Below, piece by piece: positions 46,904 through 60,000 of a DNA stretch of 64,000 nucleotides (within the stretch, counting starts at the first letter, position 1; each line of letters begins with the position of its first letter). The translations under genes were made by a program, and so were the position numbers. The stretch covers positions 34,002-98,001 of the forward strand of contig QANZ01046354.1 in assembly GCA_003254925.1 (NCBI GenBank). Direction: 5' to 3'. The stretch is from Chamaecrista fasciculata. Its lineage: Eukaryota; Streptophyta; Magnoliopsida; Fabales; Fabaceae. The notes under the pieces are model-generated. The model was not told the DNA's origin. It saw only the letters and a list, made by a program, of their open reading frames with translations, and ran no database searches.

Positions 46904-47118
46904 ACTAATCTGTAGCTAATGTCTGTAGCTAATTTGTAGCTAATGTCTATAACTAATTTGTAGCTAATTTACCTAGCTAATTAATAGCTATTCTATAGCT
47001 AATATTTCAAAAATTATAAACATTTACCATATCTAATTTTTCATAGATAATTTATGTATAGCTATTTCCAAACTGGTCATATAATGTTAATTCATGTTTT
47101 TATAAACTTATTTTTAAG

Positions 47119-47541
47119 GTAAATTACACTTTGGTACCCTGTGGTTTGGTAATATTTCATTTTGGTACCATGTGGTTTAAAAATGACACTTTGGTACCCT
47201 GTGGTATTCTCCATTAACACTTTGGTACCCTTTGGAGGTATTTTGTAATTTTATCAATAACAAATTTTGAAAAAATTACATATTGACTCCAAATTTTTTT
47301 ATGTTTTCATTTTAGTCCCTAGATAATATGTATCTAGGGACCTATTTGTAATTTTCTAAAAAAATTGGGGACAATATGTAATTTTTGCAAAATTTGTTAT
47401 GGTTAAAATTACAAAATAGCTCCAAAAGGTACCAAAGTGTTAATGGAGAATACCACAGGATACTAAAGTGTCATTTTTTAAACCACATGGTACCAAAGTG
47501 AAATATGGCCAAACCACAGGGTACCAAAGTGTAATTTACCC
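47119..47541. mobile_element. MITE (CACTTTGGTACCCTG family) in left arm
   Basis: Starts GGTAAATTACACTTTGGTAC and ends ...CCAAAGTGTAATTTACCC. Flanks TATTTTTAA and TATTTTCTA suggest a 9-bp duplication with two mismatches. The opposite arm reads TATTTTCTAACAAG without the insert (complement of about 48845-48860). The inner part has mirrored 'cctagataat'-like blocks. Confidence 0.7.
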
Positions 47542-49812
47542 TATTTTCTAACAAATTCCAAATCTAAATATCTTGTAACTTAATAATATTTATCGATAAT
47601 ATAAAATTTAAATATTTAAAGTCATACAATAAAACTAACAAGTATTAATATATAACAAGTATCAAAAAAATTTAAATATTTAAAGTCATACAGTAAAACT
47701 AACAAGTATTAATATATAACAAGTATCAAAACAAAGAAAATATGACAAATTGACAATATAGTATCCAAAACTAATTAGTATTTCAAACAACAAGTATCAA
47801 TACATAAGAACAAACAAGATAATCCTAAATCATCATCATCATCCTCGACCTCATCTTAATTTATTGCAAACGGTGGTCCAACAAGCCTGGATAAATTGCT
47901 CTCAAATAAAATTAGAATAGCAAACTACAGGACATAACCAATGTTTTTCAAAATCATGTTAATTAATTATTGAATTGATTTAAGATATTTTTTCTCTATA
48001 TATATGATCAAATTATTGAATTAAAGTGCAGCTACAGAGGTCTAAATCATGATTGTGTTGGATAGTTGGTAGCTTTGTAATCTCTTTAATTTCCTTTAAT
48101 TTCACTGTTGTGAATTATTATCACTTTCCATTCCACCAATCACTTTGTAACCAATGTTGTTCAAAATCAGGTTAATTACTTATTGATTGATTTAAGATCT
48201 TTTTTTCTCCGTATGTATGATTTGTTTTTAAAATTCATGATAAGAATTATTATCACTTTCCATTCATTTAATTTACAGCCTCCCAAGTCCCATCTCTACC
48301 AAATATCTAATTCTTTGCCCCCGTTGTCTCTATCTCTTCCACCAATCACTTTGTAATTATTTGATTCAAAATATTTATTTTTATTTTTGCACAATTAAAA
48401 TATAGCCACGGTTTGTGATCATTTCAACAACAATACAAGTTTTAATTTGATCATACATACAGAGAAAAATAAATCTTAAATAAATTCAATAATTAATTAA
48501 CCTGATTTTGAAAAACATTGGTTATATACTATGTAGTTTGCTATTCTAATTTTATTTTAGGGCAATTTATATCTAAGCTTTGTTGGACCACGTCCTTCTG
48601 CACCAAATCAAAAAGAGGTCAAGGATGATGATGATTTAAGATTATCTTAATTGTATATTCTTATATATTGATACTTGTTATTATGTTTGAAATACTTATT
48701 AGTTTTGGATACTAGATTGTCATATTTTCCTTGTTTTAATACTTTTTATGTGATAATACTTGTTAATTTTACTGTATGACTTCAAATATTTGAATTTTAT
48801 ATTATGGACAAATATTATTAAGTTACAAGATATTTAGACTTGAAACTTGTTAGAAAATAAGGTTTTAAAAATATCAATTAACATTATATGACCAGTTTGG
48901 AAATAGCTATAAATTAGCTACGAAAAATTAGATATGGAAAATGTTTATAATTTTTGAAATATTAGCTATAGAATAGCTACTAATTAGCAAGGGAAATTAA
49001 TTACAGATTGGCTACAAATCAGCAACGGACGTTAACTACAAATCAATTATGGAAATTAGCTACGAATTTGCTACTAATCAGCTACAGACATTAGCTGCAA
49101 ATCAGCTACGGACATTAGCTACCGATTAGCTAGGATTTTCAGTCATTTTATTCAATAAATAGCTATGGTTTAACTATGAATTATCTATGGGATAAAAAAT
49201 ATTAGCTACGCAATAGCTATAGAAATAGCTACAGACTGTCCATAGCAACTTAGCTACAAACTAGTTAATTTGATCATCAGATTAGTAGCTACGGATCAGC
49301 TGTAACATTGCCATGGATTAGCCACAAAAATTCCATAGCTGATTAGCTAGTAATGAGGGGCTACGGACGATTCCTTAGAAAATCCGTAGTGAAATGGTTT
49401 AGCTACGGATTAGCTATGGAACGTAGCCAATGCATTTTTCTTGTATTGTCGGTCCGAAAAATTCAGCTCGGTTCGACCTAACTGGAAAACTTTGACTTGG
49501 TCTAGTTCGGACCTCAAAATTCGACTTGGTCCACCTCAGCCTGAAACATTTGACTCGGTACGGCCCAGCTCGATTGACTAGACTTGGTCCGGTCTAGGTC
49601 AGACCAAAATGAAACTGACCCCATAGTTTGAGGGTCAAAATAAAAAATAAAAATTGCTTGAGGATCAAAATATAAAAAGAAATTTGAATTCAAATGATGG
49701 TAATTGAAATTTTAATTTGTTATCCAGACAAGGCATTTTAAATGTAAGAAATCAAAATTATAGTAATTCAAATCCCTAGTATTTGAAATTTCAGTATCCA
49801 AACACACCCTTA

Positions 49813-52238
49813 AAGTATTTGAGGTATGCGTCGTAAAGTAATTAGGGTACCTGTGGTTTTATTCTATCTACTTTAACGGAAAATGCTAACGTATGACTTA
49901 CGTGACACAGTAAGAAATCAAATTTTAGTCCACAAACTATGAGATGAACTTCATTTTGGTCCTCAAATTATTTTTTGTTTCATTTTGGTCGTCAAACCTT
50001 CACATTAGTTTTGTTTTTGGTCCCGAAAGTGTGATTTCATATGGTTTATGCCGTTATTTCTAACCTAAATAATTGAGAAGAATAATTTCTCTCTCAAATA
50101 TAAGGGTGATCATAGGCCGCGCGAGTTTTGGCTCAACCTATGATCACCCTAATGTTTGAGAGAGATAAAGTTTTACTTTTAAACCACACAACACTAATGC
50201 GAGGTCAGGCTAAACCACAAGTACGTTTATTGAATTATTGTATTTTACCCTTAAAAATATATATCGGAGAGGTGTAAGTATTATATATTTCATTTCTTTT
50301 AGATTAATGTTATATATCTTAATAATTTTTACTTGGCCGAAGTGCAAATTTGGTCCTGCAACTTTGCTCCAGGTCCCAAATCAGTCCTATATATTTTTTT
50401 GTCTCAAATTTGGTCATGTATCTTTGTTCCAGGTCCTAAATCAGTCCTATATCTTTTCTTCTCTCAATTTTGGTCCCATATGTTTTTAAAACCTCCCACC
50501 ATTAGTCCTCCGTCCATTTTAAATTACAGCTTAGTCTTGAAAACTTCAAGTCCCTGACTATCAAAATGAAATTGAAAGAGCACTCCTGAAGATTGTCAAA
50601 CCTTACATTTTTTGTCCCTAATCCTTGAATTCTTCATGAAATGGAATAGAAATGCAAAAACAACACAAATTAAAGCAAATGACAGAGGAACCAAAACTGA
50701 AAAAAAAAAAAAAAAAATTAAAACCCAACGGAAAATGCCCCAAACGCGGTGGAAACGTAAGGGAATCGTCGAGAAACTCAAGAAGTCATCCAAAAACCCC
50801 AATCCTCACTGAAATCTCAGTCAAATAATCACTCTCAAATGCTTTAAGAAAGAATTTTCGAAAATCCAAACTTTTAGGACTGATTTGGCTTTAAACTATT
50901 AAATATGATTATATTTCTCTCTTTTCAACTTTGAATGCAATGAGTTAAGGTTGTCAGCATATGAGTTCAAATTAAATCCCGAAAATGGGTAGTTTGTTTC
51001 ACCATTATTTGAGTGAGGTTAATCATATTTTATTTGTTTCAAGTTCAAATGCGACAAGTTCAGAATAATATGTTATTGTTCTTAAGGTGTTCTATTTCTA
51101 CCGAGTTAACACTGTCGACAAACAAAATTAAATTAATATCGCACTCCAAGAGTATGTTTGGGACTAAAAATAAAAAATCATGAAAATATATAAAACTAAT
51201 ATGGAATAAATAAAATATTTAGGACCAATTGAAAATCTTCATCATACTTTTGAGACCAATATAAATATGTATTTGACCTATAATAAAAATATAAGTTTGG
51301 TTTTTGATAAAACACTCTACTTTTTGTAATTTATCTATTTTCCCGCACTAATATCACATTTACTCATAAAAATATTAAAAATTATAGATTTGCTTTCTCG
51401 CTCTTACTAAACATATTTAAAACTAGAGGACTTGTATTCACATAAATATGTACTAGGGGAGGGCACGGCAATATGCATATAATGTTTGAATTGATTTAAA
51501 GTTAAAAATTACATAAAGTTTTTATATTGATAAATGAGTAAGTTTGGGACCAATTTTAAATTTCCTGATACATTTGGGACTAATTAAAAATTTTCACTTA
51601 ATGAGAATGAACATGGGTGATTTTTTTTAACATAAGAATGAACGTGGGCTAGCTAGAGAAAAGTGGGTGATTTTTTTTCTTTTTTAATTTTTTAATTCAA
51701 TAATTTTGACCAACCATAAAGGGTGGAGCCATATAATATAAGATATAAAGTTTGAAATTTATAAAAATTAAAATTTATAAAAATATATCATAAATAATTT
51801 AGTTTTAATTATTTTTTTATGATGATGAATATAAAACAAATTTTTATGATGACATCATCATCTCATTATTTTCAGTTTAATCTTAAAAGTGAGTTAACTC
51901 TCCATTATTATAAGTTGATTTAAAATAATTTAAAATTTAAATTTAAGATTATAGATTTGCATTGTCACTAGATCTTATGTATAATAGTCACTATTATGTG
52001 GTTTTGTTTTATTTTACTTTAGTTTCCTGTGGTTCAAAAAGTAATATCTATGGCTAATGATTTTTTACTTGATCCATGAGATTCACAACTTGAACTTGAA
52101 AACTTAAAGAACCAATCAAAGTCTAAGCCAAACACATGTAATAAGAACTGTTTAAAATACGTAAACATAATCAAAGTTATTATTTATATTTACCAATAAA
52201 ATAAAAAATAAATATAAAATTTTAGTACTTAAGAAAAA
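49813..52238. other. Spacer with decayed MULE-like pieces and a short hairpin
   Basis: 49915-50040 and 50336-50500 carry 'ttttggtcc' phrases of MULE-like repeats, each with only one recognisable end (the latter starts GGCCGAAGTGCAAATTTGGT). A short hairpin lies at 50087-50166. From 50900 to 52200 the DNA is AT-rich with no gene. The frames at 50238-50812 fall in repeats and have no signature. Confidence 0.45.
50087..50166. repeat. Short hairpin, ~30-bp arms, 20-base loop
   Basis: TTCTCTCTCAAATATAAGGG continuing to 50116 pairs with 50137-50166 at about 26 of 30 positions; the loop (CCGCGCGAGTTTTGGCTCAA) is GC-rich. No terminator or RNA family recognised. Confidence 0.5.
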
Positions 52239-53362
52239 GGGTAAAATGCACTTTGGTATCCCGTGGTTAGGACCGTATCCACTTTGGTACCATGAAAGAA
52301 AAAATTTAACACTTTGGTACCTGAGGTTTGCGTCATTAGCACTTTGGTACCCTGTGGTTATTTTTCGTTAAGATTTAACGGAAAATTGTTAGCACTTTTG
52401 CAAAAATTACAAAATGTTCCCAAATATTTCAAAATTTTCAAAAATGTCCCTAAATCATAATATTTGAGGATTAAAATGAAAATTGTAACAAAATTTTGGG
52501 GTCAAAATGTAATTATGGAAAAATATTAGAAAAAGAATACAATTTCATATAGTAGTCCTCAATTTGGAAAATAAATGCAATTTAGGCCTACAACTGTGTG
52601 GTTTGATGATAAAAAGATAAACTTTACAAAGTTTTTGCAAAAATTATAGTATGTCCCAAAATAGTTTCGAAATTTACAAAAAAGGTCCCTAGATCATGAT
52701 ATTTGAGGACTAAAATAAAATTTACAAAAACTTTTTGGGGTCAAAATGTAATTTTGGAAAATTTTAAAAGGAGATTATTACATATAAGTCCTAAATCTTG
52801 AAAATAAATACAATTTAGTCCTACCCATATTCAAATACTACTTAAATGAAATTTTGAAAGTAAACTAAAATAATTTGAAGAATATTCCCACTAATTAATT
52901 TATAAATTAAATAATTAATATTTAGTTTCACTAAATAATTTAATAAATTACTAATATTTATGTTTTATGAAATTATAGTAAAACTATATTTTTTTCATGC
53001 AAGCTATTAAGTAAGTTATGATAGCAAAATATGATGATCTAACTATAGTATTTTATCTTTAAGTTTGTTGTGTTTTGATTCATTTTGCCAAAAGGACGGG
53101 ACCTAAACACACAAAAAAAATGTTGTTGAGGAATGAAATATGATTTAAGCTGCAATAGAAACTAACGGATAAGATGTAGTAGAAATCGACGGCTAAGATT
53201 GAGCCACATCACCACTTTTTGTTAAATCTTGACGGAAAATAACAACAGGCTACCAAAGTGCTAACGATGCAAACCTCAGGGTACCAAAGTGTCAATTTTT
53301 GTCTTTTAGGGTAACAAAGTAGATTCGGTCCTACCTACGGGGTACCAAAATACATTTTACCC
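52239..53362. mobile_element. Large MITE (CACTTTGGTACC family), 1.1 kb
   Basis: Starts GGGTAAAATGCACTTTGGTA and ends ...TACCAAAATACATTTTACCC. Flanks TAAGAAAAA (52230-52238) and AAAGAAAAA (53363-53371) give a 9-bp duplication with one mismatch. Inside the left half a block of about 220 bases occurs twice in tandem (about 52390-52560 and 52625-52830; shared phrases 'ggtccctaaatcat', 'atatttgaggac', 'ttttggggtcaaaatgtaat'). No coding sequence. Confidence 0.75.
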
Positions 53363-53696
53363 AAAGAAAAATGGTTTAAAAGAGAATTACATAAAACATC
53401 TCCGCCATGTACAGGACTCACTCAACTTTCATATCACTAAACTTACGTGGATTTCACCACTCAACACATCAATTTTATAGTGAGGATTTATAGACACGTG
53501 CATGTAAGCAATTGAGGAATTACATGAACTTAAAAATCTATACATGCATGCATATTATGCTTTAGAAACTTTATGAAATTTCCTCGATTTTCTTTCATCA
53601 TCCAAACTTCATTATTTTTTTTCCCCAAATTGGATGCTCGTTGTTCAATAATGAAACAAAAATTCTAATTTACATAGAAAAATATGATGTAGTCCA

Positions 53697-54455
53697 TTGT
53701 TAATGTTGGATAGTTTGTAATATTATCAATGTGTTTATTTTAGATAAAAAAAAAGTCTATTTATAATATATAATTAATTTAATATTATATATATATTAAA
53801 TTAATTATGTTTATATGATTGATTTCATAAAGACATGAGAAGTTTTTTTAAAAGCTGTCTATTAATAATTAATAGACATATCTTTTCATTTGAAAAGATA
53901 CATCTATCAAGTGGTATCTTTCAATTACTAATAGACACATCTTTTATTATGAAAAGATCTAACTTTTAGATAGTGTCTATTAGTAGTTAATAAACACATC
54001 TTTCAAATGAAATGACATATCTTATGGATTATGTCTCTTTGTCAATTATAAATATTGATCAAAACCACACAAGATGTAAAAACAATTATAATACATAAAA
54101 GTATGAAAAGTTCAATTCAAATGTTTTGTTGTATCTTGGAAGAGGATTGTCTATTTTTTCCTGGTGTATAGACAATCACTCTTTAAGGAAAGTGATTCAT
54201 CATGCCTCAAAGTCATCCATTAATTTCTATTAATCTCTTTCTTCTACTTATTATTTTCTAACAATTATATATATATAAGTTAATTGTGGGTCACAATTCT
54301 TACAATAAATCAACAATACTTTTATATACCTGTACTTTTGTGGTGATAACAAATAATATGCCTAAACGACATTATACGTTATAAATAGATTTTTATTTAT
54401 TTTATCCAAAATAACTACATTGATAATATTACAAACTATCTAACAATTAATTTAG
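53697..54455. repeat. Foldback element with internal hairpin units
   Basis: Left TTAATGTTGGATAGTTTGTA and right (complement) TTAATTGTTAGATAGTTTGT start inverted arms of about 80 bases ('aatattatcaatgt', 'tctatttataa'). Between them, 53855-54020 contains three tandem variants of 'gtctattaataattaatagaca...ctttt' that are themselves palindromic. Target duplication not identified. Confidence 0.5.
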
Positions 54456-54600
54456 GTACCTTGTAGTTAGGATCGGTTTCACTTTGGTACCCTGAAAGAT
54501 AAAACTTGACACCCAACTACCCTGAGGTTTGCGCTATTAGCTCTTTGGTTGTGGTTATTTTCCGTCATGGAAAATTGTCATGTGAGACGCACGTGACCGC
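54456..54600. repeat. Partial CACTTTGGTACC-family element
   Basis: 'ggtaccttgtagttagg', 'tttcactttggtaccctga' and 'gaggtttgcgctattagc' match the left part of the 52239-53362 element. Only one end is present; it stops where the next element begins. Confidence 0.5.
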
Positions 54601-54640
54601 TAAAAACAGCCAAAACACCCCTAATAAGTTTTATTTTGTG

Positions 54641-55506
54641 CACTTAAGTCCTATTCTTGATCAATAGGGAACGGTTTTCATGTTTTAATTTGGCAACAGT
54701 TTCTAACCGTTGCTCTTTTAAGCAGCAAAGATTACCCGTTGCCTGTTTGATGTGGCACAACATAAAACTGTTGCCTAGTGTTTGAGGATTAGGCAACAGT
54801 TTTACTCAATTCTGTAAATGTTATTTGGAACAACATTTATAAAATGTTCCCTAAAAGAATAAACAGCATTGGTTTTGGTTTTTTGCATTTTTAGAAACAA
54901 ATTTTAAATAAATATTATACAAATCAATTATATAATAATTTCTTAATATACACTAACATTAAACTCATTTTACATTCAATAAAATATATATTTAGATCAA
55001 GTTTCGTTATAAAAATAATATAACCATACAATATTTTTACAAAAAGTTTCAATAAATTAATATTCTCAATATTCAAATGAGATACAAATTCAACAAAAAG
55101 TAATATCATAGAAAAGTTAAATAAAAATTTACAAGATTATAAGCATCCAAAATATATATTAAAAGTCATCAATTCATCAATGAGCTTCATAAAAACTTGC
55201 ATTATGTTCACCCAAGTTGTCCCTACATAAAAAAAGATGACACATTATTAGAAATCTAAATTTAATAAGAATGAAACATCTAAATTTGAAAAATTATTTG
55301 GATAGACCACAAATAAAACTGTTGTCTAAAAGTAAAAAAAAAAATAGGCAACGGTCTAGATCTGTTTCTTATTTAATCAGTGGGAACGGTTTTCGAATGT
55401 AACCCATAAAGTGTTGCATAAAGGGTATATTATTGGCTACAGGAAAAAAATTTGTTGTCTATTGCTTGATTAGGGAACGGTTTTCTAGCCGTTACTAAGA
55501 TCAGTG
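54641..55506. mobile_element. CACTA-like non-autonomous element with GCAACRGTTT subterminal repeats
   Basis: 'gggaacggtttt', 'gcaacagtttt', 'ccgttgcc' motifs recur in both orientations at both ends, as in CACTA subterminal regions. The right end read on the complement starts CACTGATCTTAGTAACGG; the left starts CACTTAAGTCC. The middle is AT-rich with no open frame of note. Ends are tentative. Confidence 0.45.
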
Positions 55507-55908
55507 TTGTCATGGACCAAAAATGGTGTAATGATGGAGGCATTGTTTCATTCACCCTATTATCCCAAACATAAGCAATAAATACAATTTACCCCTTGTT
55601 ACCCCTCCTCCCCCCGTGCTTTTTCATTAGGTTTTTTAATTTGACTATGAGAGTTTCTCTCTTAGTAGAAATTTTTGCCATAGTCCTCATGTTTTGTTTT
55701 CATATTTCATAGAGTTCGATTTTCCAGTTATATAAAAAAAAATCTTGCCAATTAAATAAAAGAAAAAAAATCAAAAGAAAAGCAAGAGAAAAAAAAGTCT
55801 GTAGACAAAAAGAAAAGAGTCTTGTGCTAATTGACTCTATATATATGTGCTTCAAGGTAGATTTGCAATCCCCTTGCTGGAAAGAGGATGTGAATTTCAT
55901 AAGGTATG
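55507..55908. other. Spacer
   Basis: No gene seen. Includes a C-run (about 55607-55615) and A-rich tracts. Ends at the start of the LTR element. Confidence 0.4.
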
Positions 55909-57071
55909 TGATCAGCCCAAAAGTGAACAAGTTATATGGCCTTCTTTTGATGTGTTTATAATAATAATATGTTATAATTAGACCAATTAATATGCTAAAG
56001 GCAGCACCAAGGTGTGGTGAGATAAAGTGGATAAAATAGGTTAATTGATGCTTATTTATTGTACTTTAAAAATAGGTTCTACTTAATGGGTTTATTCAGT
56101 CTTTCAGATATCCAAACAAGGCCAAACCAGGTGGGAAATATCAGAATAATCTAGAAGATCGCGTCGAGCACAGGATATTCTTGTGCCGTTGGGCGAGCCG
56201 CCAGCGCAAGCCAGGTAAATCCCGCGGCGCACGTATCTGATAGGAATATGACGTCAGCAAGTAAGCTTTAACGCAATTTGATATTGCGCCGTCTCTTGAG
56301 CCAACGGCCCAAAAGGGAAATCTCACGCCGAAGAATAATCTGAAGCAGTAGAGTATATTTTGGACGACTATGATTCAAGATACGCGGATATAATCGAAAT
56401 ATCGCAGATATTTCGGTGCGCCTTCGTATTGGGCCGCCGATGCAGATGAACGGCCCAAGCGCAAAATATCTTCCTTAACTTGCGGACCAAGCACATTACT
56501 CAGTACTATAAATAGAGGTCGTCATTCCACGCTCATCACACACATTCGACCAATTCTCTCTTTAGTTTAGAATAGTTCTCTGCGTAGAGCATGAGTAACT
56601 AAATAGGTAGATACTTGAGGAATGCCTCAAGGATATGACTTAAGTTCACTATAATTCATTGTAGAGTCCAGATGTTGATGTTGCATTTATGATGTATGAT
56701 CAACTCCTTCAAAGGTAATTGTTGAAGTTGTTTATATATATATATATGATTCGTAGATCAATGCTTTGTTAGGGAATGAGACCTTGACATTCTTGGAGTT
56801 TGTCTCTCTCTCGATTAATGAAGTTGCTCTTTAGGGTTTGCTAAAGAGCGTTCTATATATCTTATAAGCATAATTAGGATTGTTATTGATATATACGTTT
56901 GTTTATTGTTCCGATGTGACAATAATATATATAGATTGTCTCGAAGAGCTTTGGCAAATCGCTCATAATCCAGTTTGGTTGAGTTATCTATCCTAATCTT
57001 GTGTTCTCACCCTTGTTTGATTGATTGTGTTTATTGTTTAAATACATCGTTTAACTTGGTTAAGTAAATGC

Positions 57072-60000
57072 TGTTGGAGATTATGGAGCAAAACGCAACG
57101 GAAAAGGTAAAATTAAAATTTTATAATCTCCTCCATAGGACCCACTAACTGTGTTTATACCAGGGAGATAAGATGTTTACCTAAATCATGAATGCTGGAA
57201 TGATTGCAATTCCAAGAAGTCCACAGACTCGTGTCCTTCCTCTGCCGGTGATCCACACGAATAGTTTGGCATATACTCAGGTGCTAGCCTCCAATCTCTT
57301 CTCCAAGAGATTATGGGAAACGATCTACAATCTTGGAATTTCAAGAACACTTCTTGAAATATCCAAGAACAAGTGGCGCACTACCAAGAACGAACTTCTT
57401 GGCCACTGACTCTAGGGTTTTTCGCCTCTCTCTCTTCCTCATATACAAATCGCCCTTAAAACCCTAAGTTTAGGGTTAGTTCGAAAACTCCCTTCTCTTT
57501 CTCTAGGGTTATGCGACTTCCCTTTTTCTTTTTTCTTTTTTTTTTTTTGTTTTAGGCGACTTGCATGTGTTTATAAAGAGTCCCCACTCCTTAAATTAGA
57601 GAATCACCAAATTTTGATTATAAAATTACACTAATATTATAATTCAAGATTAAGATGCAATCTTAATTTAAATTTCAAGATCATATCTTAAAATCCAGAA
57701 TGCACACTTCCCATTGGTTGGAATGAGTCAAGAGGATTTGAATTCTTAATTAAAATATTACATTAATATCTTAACTTGAAATTCAAAATGCATTCTTGAA
57801 ATTCAAAATGCAAGATCAAATCTTGCATTTGAATCTTGAAGAATTCGCCCCCTACCTTGTGGTTTTATAGGAATTTAATAAATAAGATAACAATCCTAAC
57901 CCTTAGGAAGTTATAACCAACTTATTAATATCCTTAACAAATTGAATTAAAATATTACCCTAATATCTTAATTCAAATTTGAATCTTGATTTCAAACTTA
58001 AATCTTGAATTCAAATTAACAAAATCATATTTCATTAATTAATTCAAAAGTGAGGCACCACCTCCTCATCTTATTCTTCAATATTAAAGAATTTAATAAA
58101 TCAATAATCCCCTAACTCTTAGGAGACTTAGTCAATTCATTATTCCCTAATATTTTAAATAAGAATTCAACTGTAAATAGATTAATCAAATTAACTATTT
58201 AACAATTAATATATTTAAACTTGTCTAACAAATTTAAATATTACAAATGTAGATTTTATTTAAGACAAGTCTTCATGTCCTAAGACATTCAACTTGTTGG
58301 AGATTGTGCCCTAGGGCCAATCGTTTTATGTAAATATGTTGTGAACATATTATTAATTTATGGAAGATAAATTAATGTGTTATCATGTTATTAGCATGTT
58401 TACTATGATAACGTCCATGATTAATTATGAGATAATTAATCTAAATTTGTCCCTGGTCGATTGTTTTTGTGGGAACAAAAATGAACTAAGACCAGCATGA
58501 CCTCGGTGCATGAGATGCATGCACTAGATGCTGGGACGAGAGTCATGGTGCAATTACGTAAGGTGGTTACGAATTGCTGGACTGACCCGGAGAGTCCTGC
58601 ATGGGTTTAGTCATCAGCTAGTCTCTCCTAGTACGCCTGTAGCGATGCCTTTGACCTGAGGTCAATGACTATTCCGGCGTTGCAGTTGTCAGTCTTTGGC
58701 TTAGTCTAACGCTGCCCGTAACAGGGTAGTTATAAGGGCTAAGTACGGGTCTGGTTGATTGCATTGCTGTGGAATGTGGATTGGCCAAAATGGGATTTTG
58801 TCCCTCATTAGATGAGAGATATCTAACTGGCGCCCTCGATGAGTCTGTCCAGGAAAAAGAGTGGCCACTCAAGAATTGGGACTTACTCAGGGAATCGAGA
58901 AAGTTGTGGTTTGGATTATGGATGACTTTCCTGTGCCTAGTCCATGACCAAGATATCGTAGGACAATAGGATCTCTGACACGGAGGTACTGAGGTTAAGT
59001 CGTTTTAGTAAAAACGATAACTCACGTGTTTTGGGTAGTTGTGATGGCTTGCTAGAGTCCGCTCACGACTTGTAGGTCATGGGGATGACCTGCTGCCAAC
59101 TTCACGTGGGGCCTGCTGGGTCACACACGAGCAGGAACAGAACACCATTTGAAAGGGACACGAATTAGGGTTAATTCGTGGGTCACTCAGGTGACACGAT
59201 TTAAGACACAGAGGAAATGTCTGGGACATTAGGTCTTGTCTTAATTGATCTACAGATGTGTAATATTTAGATTTGTGGGACAAATTTAAATATAATAATT
59301 GTTTAATAATTAATGGGGATTAATTATTTACAATTAAAATATTAGGAAAATAATTCAGATAATGTTCCTAAGAGTTAGGAAATTATTGAATTATAAAATT
59401 CCTAAATAATATGATGAGGGTGGCGCCTCTTAAGATTTATTTGGATAAATAAAATAGTTTTATTAATTCAAATAATAAGTTTGAATTCAAAAGGTTTGAT
59501 GGAGATATCAAAAGATTTGAATTCAAACAGATTTGGTGAGATCTCCTCTTAGAATCTTTGGTAAATCATAAATTAAGGAAAGTTTTTGATTTATAAAATT
59601 CCAAGGAAAAGGGAGAGGGAGATGGCGCCTTCTTGTGGGTCCCAATGAGAGATTTGATCTCTCATTTGATTCTCCAAGATTGCAGTTTGAATTTAAATTA
59701 AAATATTAAGGTAATATTTTAATTATAAATTCAAGTCCTAAAATAATTATATTATCAGAATATCTTGATTTTAGGAATAATTAAATCACCAAATTTTAGT
59801 AAATATAAGGCAAGTCGACTTGCCCTATGTCTGACAAGCAAATTATACAACCCTAGTTTTGATTTTCTTCCTAAGAGTTAGAGAGAGAAAATCGCACCTT
59901 TGCACCCATGAGAGAGAAAATCGACTTTTCTCTAAGAGTTAGGGAAAAAAGATCAAGCTCCATAATTAGGGTTTGTGAGAGAAGAAAAGGCAAGAAGGAG

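Larger units (their letters stand above)
45361..49448. mobile_element. CACTA-like non-autonomous foldback, ~4.1 kb
   Basis: Left end CACTACAAGAGAAAACACG and right end (complement) CAATACAAGAAAAATGCAT are CACTA-type termini. Both arms carry many subterminal copies of a TAGCTAATCNGTAGCTA-like motif in opposite orientation, a feature of CACTA ends. Inverted similarity continues through AT-rich internal sequence ('gatgatgatgat', 'aatacttgtta', 'ccaatgtttttcaaaat') to a centre near 48150, so the arms are about 2 kb each. I see no transposase frame. The left arm is interrupted by three MITEs (45606, about 46034, 47119) that the right arm lacks. Confidence 0.7.
45084..49809. mobile_element. Outer foldback element, ~4.7 kb, TTA target duplication
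   Basis: Starts GGGTGTGTTTAGATAATGAA and ends with the mirrored ...GTATCCAAACACACCC. TTA precedes (45081-45083) and follows (49810-49812), as in PIF/Harbinger-type insertions. Its outer arms (45084-45360 and 49449-49809) are inverted, diverged copies: 'tttcaa', 'tttgatcctcaag', 'cagtttcatt', 'ccgagtcaaat' occur in mirror order; the right arm is about 80 bases longer. The centre is the CACTA-like palindrome at 45361-49448. Whether one element or two nested ones is open. Confidence 0.65.

Noticed and set aside
53855-54020. CRISPR-like spaced palindromic repeats
   Set aside because: Only three diverged units inside a plant foldback element; no constant repeats or spacers.
56109-56520. Caulimovirus-like promoter (TGACGTCAGCAAG, CTATAAATAGAGG)
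   Set aside because: The same DNA lies inside an LTR whose start and partner copy could be found, so the promoter is the LTR's own.
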